NCBI GenBank assembly: GCA_902494625.1
Contig: CABUUB010000044.1
Coordinates: 1-14,750, forward strand
Direction of reading: 5' to 3'
Source: an uncultured Collinsella sp.
GTDB taxonomy: Bacteria > Actinomycetota > Coriobacteriia > Coriobacteriales > Coriobacteriaceae
Length of the DNA stretch: 14,750 nucleotides
Positions 5,828 to 12,681 of this stretch are shown one piece after another; the stretch's first letter is position 1, and each line of letters starts with the position of its first letter. A program made the position numbers and the translations under genes. The notes beneath the pieces are model-generated. The model was given only the letters and a program-made list of their open reading frames with translations. It ran no database searches and had not been told where the DNA came from.

Positions 5828-6587
5828 TCGCACCCTTCTCATCGCTGGTAACTGGAAGATGAACAACGACGTCGCCGAGGCTGCCAAGCTCGCCGACGAG
5901 CTGGCTCAGGCTCTGCCCGAGGTTCCGGCTGGCGTCGAGGTGCTCGTCTGCCCTCCGACCATCGACATCACCACGGTTCATGACCGTATTCAGGCTGCCC
6001 CCATCGCCCTCGGTGCACAGAACGTGTACTGGGAGGCCAAGGGTGCCTTCACCGGTGAGTCCTCTTGCGACATGCTCAAGTCTGCTGGCTGCACCTACTG
6101 CATCATCGGTCACTCCGAGCGTCGCGATTACTTCCACGAGACCGACGAGGACCAGAACAAGAAGGCCAAGGCTCTCGTTGCCGCCGGTCTTGTTCCCGTC
6201 TTCTGCTGCGGCGAGTCCCTCGAGGTCCGCGAGGCTGGCACCTATGTCGAGCACGTCGTGAATCAGGTCAAGGCTGGCCTTGCTGGTCTTGAGATCACCT
6301 GCCCCAAGCAGGTCGTCGTCGCCTATGAGCCCATCTGGGCCATCGGCACCGGCAAGACCGCTACCGCCGAGGACGCTCAGGAGGTCTGCGGCGCTATCCG
6401 TGAGACCCTCAAGGAGATGTTCGGCGAGGAGCTCGCTAACGGCATCCGCGTTCTCTATGGTGGCTCTGCCAAGCCCGGCAACATCGCCGAGCTCGTCGCC
6501 AAGCCCGACGTTGACGGTGCCCTCGTGGGCGGCGCTTCGCTCAAGGCTGCCGACTTCGCCTCTATGGTCGTCAAGGCAGGCGAGTAG
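5820..6587 (+). CDS. tpiA: triosephosphate isomerase
   Basis: TPI interconverts dihydroxyacetone phosphate and glyceraldehyde-3-phosphate. The 255-residue TIM barrel has every catalytic residue: Lys13 in AGNWKMN, His98 in IIGHSERR and Glu170 in AYEPIWAIGTG, with loop-6 residues following and the phosphate-binding YGGSAKPGN (213-221). The ATG at 5820 overlaps the last 8 bases of pgk, and TGGAGG (5805-5810) inside pgk gives a ribosome binding site with 9-nt spacing. A longer frame starting with GTG at 5760 is rejected because family members start at the MPNRTLLIAGNWK region. gpmI begins 5 nt after the stop, so pgk-tpiA-gpmI form one transcription unit. Confidence 0.98.
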   Translation: MPNRTLLIAGNWKMNNDVAEAAKLADELAQALPEVPAGVEVLVCPPTIDITTVHDRIQAAPIALGAQNVYWEAKGAFTGESSCDMLKSAGCTYCIIGHSERRDYFHETDEDQNKKAKALVAAGLVPVFCCGESLEVREAGTYVEHVVNQVKAGLAGLEITCPKQVVVAYEPIWAIGTGKTATAEDAQEVCGAIRETLKEMFGEELANGIRVLYGGSAKPGNIAELVAKPDVDGALVGGASLKAADFASMVVKAGE

Positions 6588-6592
6588 GACAT

Positions 6593-8146
6593 ATGGCACA
6601 GCGTCATCTTCCTGCACTCCTGATCATCATGGACGGCTGCGGCCTGGCTCCGGCCGATGGCGAGAACGCCGTCGCCGCTGCTAAGACGCCCTTCCTTGAT
6701 AGCCTGTACGAGAAGTACCCCCACACCACGCTCGGCGCTTCGGGCGAGGACGTGGGTCTTCCCGATGGCCAGATGGGTAACTCCGAGGTGGGTCACCTCA
6801 ACATCGGTGCCGGCCGCATCGTGTTCCAGGAGCTTTCGCGCATCAACAACGCCATCAAGGATGGCTCCATCGCCAAGAACGAGGTCTTCGTCAAGGCTAT
6901 GGACGACGTCAAGGCTGACGGCAAGACTCTCCACCTCATGGGCCTTATGAGCCCTGGCGGTGTTCATTCTCACATGAACCACGTCGAGGCTCTGGTCAAG
7001 ATGGCTGCCGAGCATGGTGTCAAGACCGTTCGCGTCCACGCCTTCATGGATGGCCGCGACGTCGACCCGCAGTCCGGTGCCGGTTACATGAGTGAGTTCT
7101 GCGCCTTCCTGGCTAAGATCTCCGAGGAGACCGGTTGCGACGCTCGCGTTGCCACCGTCTCGGGCCGTTATTGGGCTATGGACCGCGATAATCGTTGGGA
7201 GCGCATCCAGCGCGCCTACGACGTCATGGTCAACGCGTCCGATGCTGATACCGACCCCGTTGCCGGTATCAAGGCCTACTACGAGAAGGATCCGCGCGGC
7301 GACGAGTTTGTCGAGCCCTTCGCTGCCCACAACGAGGGCATCCACGAGGGCGACGCGGCCATCTTCTTCAACTTCCGTCCCGACCGCGCTCGTCAGATGA
7401 CCCGCGTGTTCACGGACAAGGAGTTCGACGGCTTTGAGCGCGAGCAGATCAAGCTTTCGCACTTTGTGACGATGACCGAGTACGACCCGACGTTTGACGT
7501 CGAGGTCGCTTTCCCCAAGACGTTCCCCGAGAACGTTCTGGCCGACGTTATCGCCGCCAATGGCCTGAAGCAGCTGCACACCGCCGAGACCGAGAAGTAC
7601 GCACACGTGACGTTCTTCCTCAACGGCGGCATCGAGGAGCCCAAGGAGGGCGAGGAGCGCGTGCTCGTCGCTTCCCCCAAGGTCGCTACCTATGATCTGC
7701 AGCCTGAGATGAGCGCTCCCGAGGTTACCGAGAAGCTCGTCGCCGCTATTAACGAGGATCGCGCTGATTTCTACATCGTGAACTTCGCGAACTGCGACAT
7801 GGTTGGTCACACCGGTGTTTTCGACGCCGCCGTTAAGGCCGTCGAGGCTGTTGACGATGCCCTGTCCAAGGTTGTCCCGGCGATTCTCGCTAAGGGCGGC
7901 TTTGCGCTGATTACCGCCGATCACGGCAACGCCGATCACATGTTTGACGTTGCTTCCGACGGTTCCAAGCATCCGTTCACGGCTCACACCACCAACCGCG
8001 TGCCGTTCATTATTGTTGATGAGAAGGCACAGCTCACCGGTATCGAGGACGGCCGTCTTTCCGATATCGCTCCGACCATGCTCACCATGGCTGGTATTGA
8101 GCCTTCCGCCGAGATGACGGGTCGCGTGCTCGCCACCGAGGCCTAA
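6593..8146 (+). CDS. gpmI: 2,3-bisphosphoglycerate-independent phosphoglycerate mutase
   Basis: This enzyme converts 3-phosphoglycerate to 2-phosphoglycerate through a phosphoserine intermediate, using two divalent metals (usually manganese). The 517 residues are full length. The first metal site has Asp14 in IIMDGCGL and Ser64 in MGNSEVGHLN, the nucleophile. GGVHSH (122-127), FMDGRDVDP (151-159), NFRPDRARQMTR (260-271), NCDMVGHTG (Asp402, His406), TADHGNAD (Asp443, His444) and the later His465 complete the active site. The usual Trp of the MDGWG motif is Cys16 here, a non-catalytic position. It lies between tpiA and secG, where many actinobacteria have secG directly after tpiA. The short gap to tpiA and the terminator at 8172-8206 make it the last gene of the glycolytic unit. 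Confidence 0.97.
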   Translation: MAQRHLPALLIIMDGCGLAPADGENAVAAAKTPFLDSLYEKYPHTTLGASGEDVGLPDGQMGNSEVGHLNIGAGRIVFQELSRINNAIKDGSIAKNEVFVKAMDDVKADGKTLHLMGLMSPGGVHSHMNHVEALVKMAAEHGVKTVRVHAFMDGRDVDPQSGAGYMSEFCAFLAKISEETGCDARVATVSGRYWAMDRDNRWERIQRAYDVMVNASDADTDPVAGIKAYYEKDPRGDEFVEPFAAHNEGIHEGDAAIFFNFRPDRARQMTRVFTDKEFDGFEREQIKLSHFVTMTEYDPTFDVEVAFPKTFPENVLADVIAANGLKQLHTAETEKYAHVTFFLNGGIEEPKEGEERVLVASPKVATYDLQPEMSAPEVTEKLVAAINEDRADFYIVNFANCDMVGHTGVFDAAVKAVEAVDDALSKVVPAILAKGGFALITADHGNADHMFDVASDGSKHPFTAHTTNRVPFIIVDEKAQLTGIEDGRLSDIAPTMLTMAGIEPSAEMTGRVLATEA

Positions 8147-8169
8147 TAGAAAACAAATACCGTTTTCTA
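8147..8169 (+). other. small hairpin directly after the gpmI stop
   Basis: TAGAAAAC (8147-8154) and GTTTTCTA (8162-8169) are perfectly complementary with a 7-nt loop. It abuts the gpmI stop codon and precedes the main terminator by 2 nt. It may protect the 3' end, or be the remains of a weaker terminator. Confidence 0.5.
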
Positions 8170-8171
8170 GT

Positions 8172-8206
8172 AAGGGGGTTGTCCACAACCGGACAACCCC
8201 CTTTTT
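8172..8206 (+). terminator. intrinsic terminator after gpmI
   Basis: GGGGGTTGTCC (8174-8184) pairs perfectly with GGACAACCCCC (8191-8201) around ACAACC, followed by TTTTT (8202-8206). Two As on the 5' side can extend the stem. It closes the pgk-tpiA-gpmI unit. Confidence 0.95.
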
Positions 8207-8265
8207 GGTATTTCTGCCATTTCCGCCCCGTCCTTGAGTGGCAGGTAGGGGAGAGCGGGGGATTG

Positions 8266-8274
8266 TGGTACAGT
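8266..8274 (+). promoter_or_regulatory. possible extended -10 promoter of secG
   Basis: TGGTACAGT fits an extended -10 element (TGN before TANNNT) 36 bp before the secG ATG. No recognisable -35 is present at 17 bp. A promoter is expected here because strong terminators flank secG on both sides. Confidence 0.3.
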
Positions 8275-8310
8275 ACTGGAGTTTAAACTGTTCTATTAAG
8301 GAGCTTATCT

Positions 8311-8565
8311 ATGGGTCCGTTCCAGATTCTTCTGTTTGTCGTTTGGGCTGTCTCTGCCGTGGCGCTGACGATTCTCGTCCTGATGCATTCCGGTAAGGGC
8401 ACCGGCGTTTCGGATATGATCGCTAGCTCGCTGTATAACTCCAGCTCTGCCACGGGCGTCATGGAGCAGAACCTCGATCGCCTGACGGTAATTATGGCCG
8501 TTGTTTTTGCCGTGTGCGTCGTCCTGTGCATGTTCTTCTTCCCGCAGGGCATCGTCGGCTACTAA
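8311..8565 (+). CDS. secG: preprotein translocase subunit SecG
   Basis: SecG is the small auxiliary subunit of the SecYEG protein-export channel in the cytoplasmic membrane. The 84-residue product has the family layout: a first membrane helix at about residues 4-25, the conserved cytoplasmic loop MHSGKGTGVSDM (25-36) with a small-residue stretch after it, LDRLT (55-59), and a second helix at about 58-77. AAGGAG (8298-8303) lies 7 nt before the ATG. It is a single gene between two intrinsic terminators. Its place after the glycolytic genes is the actinobacterial tpiA-secG neighbourhood, here with gpmI in between. Confidence 0.95.
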   Translation: MGPFQILLFVVWAVSAVALTILVLMHSGKGTGVSDMIASSLYNSSSATGVMEQNLDRLTVIMAVVFAVCVVLCMFFFPQGIVGY

Positions 8566-8586
8566 GCATCGGCGTATATACGTTTG

Positions 8587-8617
8587 AAAAGGGTCCCGCA
8601 TGTGCGGGGCCCTTTTT
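8587..8617 (+). terminator. intrinsic terminator after secG
   Basis: GGGTCCCGC (8591-8599) pairs with GCGGGGCCC (8604-8612), including one U-G pair, around a 4-nt loop. TTTTT (8613-8617) follows and four As precede, so it might also work in the other direction. Confidence 0.93.
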
Positions 8618-8845
8618 GTTTACAGACTTGTAACAGAGCCAGAATATCACCACATACTGCGCCTAACTAAAGAAATTCTCGACCGTTAACCGGAATTAGC
8701 GCCAAATCGTGCATAAAATGCGCTACTGTATTGCAAAACGTTGGCCTGTTGTGCATAACCAGCCATAGCAATGGGCGGCGTTTTGATGGTTCAGATCGGA
8801 TTGTCTCGACATGTGTCCGACTGAACATTTCTTTGTCCTATCTCA
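8618..8845. promoter_or_regulatory. AT-richer upstream region of oppA with repeated octamer
   Basis: This 228-bp non-coding stretch carries the oppA control region. The octamer GTGCATAA occurs at 8709-8716 and 8751-8758, 42 bp apart, about four helical turns. A weak promoter candidate is TTGCAA (8731-8736) with a 17-bp spacer to CATAAC (8754-8759), each four of six matches, the second overlapping the downstream octamer. A small dyad, TTACA and TGTAA, is at 8620-8633. No riboswitch was recognised. Confidence 0.35.
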
Positions 8846-8858
8846 TAAGGAGGATGGC

Positions 8859-10535
8859 ATGGCTGATTCTATGTTCCACCAGCCCGTTATGGGTCGTCGC
8901 GCCTTTGTTGGCGGCACCCTCGCTGCGAGCTCCATGGCTTTTCTTGCCGCATGCGGCAAGAAGGGCGGCGACGCTTCCGGTTCTGAGTCCGGTTCGACGC
9001 TGAACTTCTACATCAACAACCCGGTCTGCATCGACCCCTACAATGTCCAGGAGGACCAGGGCACTCAGGTCGAGTACCAGCTTTTTGACGCTCTGACCAC
9101 TTATGACGCCGAGAAGGGCAAGATCGTCCCGCTGGCTTGCGAGTCCTTCGAGGCCAACGACGACGCCACCGAGTTCACCTTCAAGATCAAGAAGGCCAAG
9201 TTCCACAACGGTGACGACGTTACCTCCAAGTCCTTCAAGCTCGGTTGGGAGCGTCTGGTCAACACCAAGTCGGCCATCGCTACCGAGTACGGCCCTTCCG
9301 AGGTCTCCTATCACCTTTCCATGGTCGAGGGCTATGACGAACTGCTCGCCGGTAACGCTACCGAGCTCAGCGGTGTTACTTGCCCCGACGATGAGACCCT
9401 CGTCGTCAAGCTGTCTTCCGCTTACGCCGACTTCCCCTTCGTCGCCTCTCACCCGGCTCTGTCCCCGGTTCCCGAGTGCGCCGAGTCCGATGCCAAGAGC
9501 TTCTATCTTGCACCGGTCGGTAACGGCCCGTTCATGATGGACGGCAAGTGGGAGGATGGTCAGGAGATCAACCTCAAGAAGTTCGACGATTACTATGGCG
9601 ACAAGGCCAAGATCGATGTCATCCACTTCCAGGTCATCAAGGACATGGAGACCGCCTACAAGGAGTTCCAGGCCGGTAACCTCGATGTCTGCGACGTTCC
9701 CGTTGCTCAGATCGATGCCGCCAAGAAGGATCGTGGCGTGTCCAAGGACGGCTACACCATGGGCGATGGCGAGCGCATGCTGCTCGGCTCCGAGCCTTCC
9801 ACCTACTACCTGACCTGCAACAACACGGCCGAGCCGTTCAACAACGCCGACCTGCGCAGGGGCATCTCCCTGGCCATCAACCGTGAGGCCATCTGCAAGA
9901 CCATCTTCAAGGGTACCCGTACCCCCGCCGACGGCATTGTTCCTCCGGGCATCGATGGCTACAAGGAGGGCGCATGGGAGTTCTGCGCCTACGACGTCGA
10001 CAAGGCTAACGAGTACCTCGACAAGGTTGCTCCCGCTGACGCTAACGGCGATCGTGGCATTAACGTGACTCTGTCCTACAACCAGGACGGTGGCCACAAG
10101 GAGATCATGGAGTCCATCATCGGCGACCTCGCCAAGGTTGGCGTTACCGCAACTTCCGATACCCCTGAGTGGTCTGCCCTGCTCGAGCAGTATCAGAACT
10201 TTAACTATCAGTTCGGTCGTCTGGGCTGGATTGCCGACTACCCGATCATGGATAACTTCCTGTATCCGCTGTTCCACTCCGACTCCCTCGGTGGCGACAA
10301 CCGCTCTGGTTACAACAACCCCGAGTTCGACGCCAAGGTCGACGAGGCTCGTACCACGGTTGACGACGAAGAGCGCGTCGCTAAGATGCAGGAGGCTGAC
10401 GCTATGGTCGCTGCCGACTGCCCGGTCATCCCGGTGATGTTCTACACGCACACCATCGTCGGCTCCGATCGCATCAAGCACCTCTATGTCGATCCGCAGA
10501 AGCACGCCGAGCTGGGTACCGCTGAGCTCGCCTAA
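8859..10535 (+). CDS. oppA: oligopeptide ABC transporter, substrate-binding lipoprotein
   Basis: Extracytoplasmic peptide-binding protein (SBP_bac_5 family) that delivers peptides to the OppBCDF importer encoded downstream. The 558-residue precursor has a signal peptide with MGRRAFVGG (11-19), resembling the twin-arginine motif, then a hydrophobic stretch and the lipobox LAAC with Cys32 as lipidation site; a Gly/Ser-rich linker follows. The mature part shows family features: VEYQLFDALTTYD, EFTFKIKKAKFHNGDDVTS and repeated lobes up to LYVDPQKHAELG near the end. The ATG at 8859 is chosen because TAAGGAGG (8846-8853) lies 5 nt upstream; a frame from 8811 would put extra residues before the signal peptide. 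Its codon bias is as strong as that of the glycolytic genes, consistent with abundant expression. OPP-type peptides are the likely ligands; specificity cannot be read from sequence. Confidence 0.93.
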   Translation: MADSMFHQPVMGRRAFVGGTLAASSMAFLAACGKKGGDASGSESGSTLNFYINNPVCIDPYNVQEDQGTQVEYQLFDALTTYDAEKGKIVPLACESFEANDDATEFTFKIKKAKFHNGDDVTSKSFKLGWERLVNTKSAIATEYGPSEVSYHLSMVEGYDELLAGNATELSGVTCPDDETLVVKLSSAYADFPFVASHPALSPVPECAESDAKSFYLAPVGNGPFMMDGKWEDGQEINLKKFDDYYGDKAKIDVIHFQVIKDMETAYKEFQAGNLDVCDVPVAQIDAAKKDRGVSKDGYTMGDGERMLLGSEPSTYYLTCNNTAEPFNNADLRRGISLAINREAICKTIFKGTRTPADGIVPPGIDGYKEGAWEFCAYDVDKANEYLDKVAPADANGDRGINVTLSYNQDGGHKEIMESIIGDLAKVGVTATSDTPEWSALLEQYQNFNYQFGRLGWIADYPIMDNFLYPLFHSDSLGGDNRSGYNNPEFDAKVDEARTTVDDEERVAKMQEADAMVAADCPVIPVMFYTHTIVGSDRIKHLYVDPQKHAELGTAELA

Positions 10536-10632
10536 GAGTTTGCAGCTTCCGTGAGGGTCAAGTATTTACGTAGACCTCATGGGAAACATACAGTTCTCCC
10601 TAACCTGGGGTAAACTGGCTGATGGTAATTTT

Positions 10633-10660
10633 GGGATGCCGGTCTGGCGATCGGCATCCC
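10633..10660 (+). other. intercistronic hairpin between oppA and oppB
   Basis: GGGATGCCG (10633-10641) and CGGCATCCC (10652-10660) form a perfect 9-bp stem with a 10-nt loop. Only ATTTAGGTT follows, a poor U tract, so it may be a leaky terminator or a block to 3' exonucleases. Either would give more oppA than oppBCDF message, as is usual for binding-protein transporters. Smaller dyads lie at 10553-10578 and 10591-10617. No clear oppB promoter is seen. Confidence 0.5.
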
Positions 10661-10691
10661 ATTTAGGTTAATCCCTAGATAGGGGAGTGGT

Positions 10692-11729
10692 ATGGGTAAG
10701 TACATCGTTAAACGTGTGCTTCAGTTCATCCCGGTGTTTTTGGGCGTTACGCTGATTCTGTTCGCCCTCCAGAATATCGTGCCGGGAGATCCGATCAAGC
10801 TGATCGGTGGAGACAAGGCTCTGTCCCCCGAGGTGGAGCTTCAGCTTCGCGTCCGCTATCACCTGGTCCAGTCGGACGAGGACGGCAACGCGATCCTTGA
10901 CGAGAACGGCGACCCCGTTCAAACGTCGCTCGTGGACCGTTACTTGTATTACATGAACGGCCTGCTTCATGGCGATCTGGGCAATTCGTATCAGCGCAAG
11001 CTGCCGGTTACGGAAATCTTCGCCCAGAAGTATCCGTATACGGTCAAACTTGCCGCGTGCGCCATCGTGCTTGAGGCAATCATGGGTATCGGTGCGGGTA
11101 TCATTTCGGCGGTAAAGCGTTATTCCTTCTGGGATATTTTGGTAACGCTCACCACGTCGATCCTCGTTGCCGTCCCGGCCTTCTGGCTCGGTATGTTGCT
11201 GCAGCTGTTCTTTGGCGTCATTCTCAAGGACGCCACGGGCGGTGCATTCTCCATGCCGATCTCGGGTGCCGGCGGTTCCAGCTCTCAGTATCAGGATTGG
11301 ATGCACTATGTGCTCCCGACCATTACGCTGGCTTCGGTTTCGACCGCTTACGCCGCCCGCATTATGCGCTCGCAGCTGCTTGACGTCATGAACCAGGATT
11401 ACATCCGCACGGCAAAGGCCAAGGGTCTCTCCAATCGCGCGATCATCATCAAGCATGCGCTTAAGAATGCACTCATCCCCGTCGTTACCTATATTGGTGT
11501 CGACTTTGGCGGCATGCTTTCGGGTGCCATCCTGACCGAGACGGTCTTTAACTGGCCCGGTATCGGCTATGAGGTCTATCGCGCCATTAGCATGCGCGAC
11601 TGGCCCATCGTTATGGGCGGCGTTACGCTCATCGTCGTCGTCGTCATGGTGATCAACCTGCTCGTCGACATTAGCTATGCATTCCTCGACCCGCGCATCC
11701 GCCTTGGCGGTCCGTCGGATAAGGCCTAA
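10692..11729 (+). CDS. oppB: oligopeptide ABC transporter permease OppB
   Basis: One of the two membrane subunits of the peptide importer. The 345 residues start with a membrane helix at about 9-30 ending in the conserved NIVPGDP (28-34), and the remaining helices fall in about 115-330. The cytoplasmic coupling (EAA) loop is DYIRTAKAKGLSNRAIIIKH (236-255), followed by ALKNALIP. TETVFNWPGIG (282-292) is the usual late signature. Between helix 1 and 2 the extracytoplasmic loop carries an acidic, partly repeated stretch (about 61-76, DEDGNAI then DENGDPV) not present in E. coli OppB. AGGGGAG (10681-10687) precedes the ATG. It heads the oppBCDF run, with oppC starting 14 nt after its stop. Confidence 0.95.
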   Translation: MGKYIVKRVLQFIPVFLGVTLILFALQNIVPGDPIKLIGGDKALSPEVELQLRVRYHLVQSDEDGNAILDENGDPVQTSLVDRYLYYMNGLLHGDLGNSYQRKLPVTEIFAQKYPYTVKLAACAIVLEAIMGIGAGIISAVKRYSFWDILVTLTTSILVAVPAFWLGMLLQLFFGVILKDATGGAFSMPISGAGGSSSQYQDWMHYVLPTITLASVSTAYAARIMRSQLLDVMNQDYIRTAKAKGLSNRAIIIKHALKNALIPVVTYIGVDFGGMLSGAILTETVFNWPGIGYEVYRAISMRDWPIVMGGVTLIVVVVMVINLLVDISYAFLDPRIRLGGPSDKA

Positions 11730-11743
11730 GGGAGGTACGTCTC

Positions 11744-12679
11744 ATGCAGGAAACTGATTCTCAGTCTCAGGAGCAGGATACCGCCACCAAGGCCGCATCT
11801 GCTCCCGCCAAGTCCCGCACGCTGTGGGGCGACGCTTTTAAGCGTCTTCGCAAGAACAAGCTTGCCGTTATCGGTGTCTGCTGGATCATCATCGTCGTTT
11901 TGGTTGCCCTGACCGCAGATCTGTGGGCTAAGCCCTGGCTCGGTTCGCCGACGGCTTCCGACTCGACCACCATGGCTCAGACGTCGCTGCTGGCTCCGTG
12001 TGCCGAGCACCCGTTTGGCACCGACGCCCTTGGCCGTGACATTCTCGTCCGCGTTATCTACGGTGCACGCGTTTCGCTGTCCGTCGGCATTATGGCCACC
12101 GCGATCTCCACGGTAATCGGTCTGGTCATGGGCGCCCTTGCCGGTTTCTATGGCGGCATCTGGGATACGATTATCATGCGCTGTGCGGATATCTTCCTGG
12201 CGTTCCCGTACGTGCTGTTCGTTGTCGCCATGATCGCCGTTATCGGTCGTGGTCTTCAGAACGTCTTTATCGCTATCGGCATTCTCGGCTGGCCTTCGAT
12301 TGCGCGCGTCTTCCGATCCGCGATCCTGACGGTCAAGGAAAACGACTATGTTGACGCTGCGCGCGCGATGGGTGCATCTGATGCTCGTATCGTCGTGCGC
12401 CACATCTTCCCGAACTCCGTTGCCTCCATCGTGGTCTACGCGACCATGAACATTGGTGGCGCCATTCTGACCGAGTCCGCTCTGTCCTTCCTCGGCATGG
12501 GCGTTATTCCGCCTACGCCTTCGTGGGGCTCCATGATTCAGGACGGTCAGCAGTATCTTCTGACTGCTCCCTGGATGATGATCATGCCCGGTCTGGCAAT
12601 TCTCTCGACGGTGCTCGCTTTCACCCTGCTGGGTGACGGTCTGCGCGACGCCCTCGACGTCAAGATGAAGGACGCATAA
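11744..12679 (+). CDS. oppC: oligopeptide ABC transporter permease OppC
   Basis: Second membrane subunit of the importer, 311 residues. A hydrophilic Gln/Ala-rich N-terminal tail (1-25) precedes the OppC_N segment with TLWGDAFKRLRKNKLAVIG and the first helix (about 39-60). The family signature HPFGTDALGRDILVRVIYGA (89-108) leads into the transport domain, and the coupling loop is DYVDAARAMGASDARIVVRH (201-220). ALSFLGMGVIPPTPSWG (246-262) and a C-terminal GDGLRDALD are typical. AGGGAGG (11729-11735) is 8 nt before the ATG, its first base being the last base of the oppB stop. oppD starts 2 nt after the stop, so translation of the two is probably coupled. Confidence 0.95.
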   Translation: MQETDSQSQEQDTATKAASAPAKSRTLWGDAFKRLRKNKLAVIGVCWIIIVVLVALTADLWAKPWLGSPTASDSTTMAQTSLLAPCAEHPFGTDALGRDILVRVIYGARVSLSVGIMATAISTVIGLVMGALAGFYGGIWDTIIMRCADIFLAFPYVLFVVAMIAVIGRGLQNVFIAIGILGWPSIARVFRSAILTVKENDYVDAARAMGASDARIVVRHIFPNSVASIVVYATMNIGGAILTESALSFLGMGVIPPTPSWGSMIQDGQQYLLTAPWMMIMPGLAILSTVLAFTLLGDGLRDALDVKMKDA

Positions 12680-12681
12680 GG

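Noticed and set aside
6455..8188. Very long open frames on the - strand (for example 577 codons opposite gpmI, 555 opposite oppA, 569 opposite oppD, 441 opposite pgk)
   Set aside because: They mirror highly expressed + strand genes whose C-ending codon bias removes stop codons from the opposite strand. Their translations are low-complexity Gly/Leu/Val/Asp-rich strings with no recognisable domain.
8811..8858. Earlier ATG for oppA
   Set aside because: It would place 16 unrelated residues ahead of the signal peptide, while TAAGGAGG sits 5 nt before the ATG at 8859.
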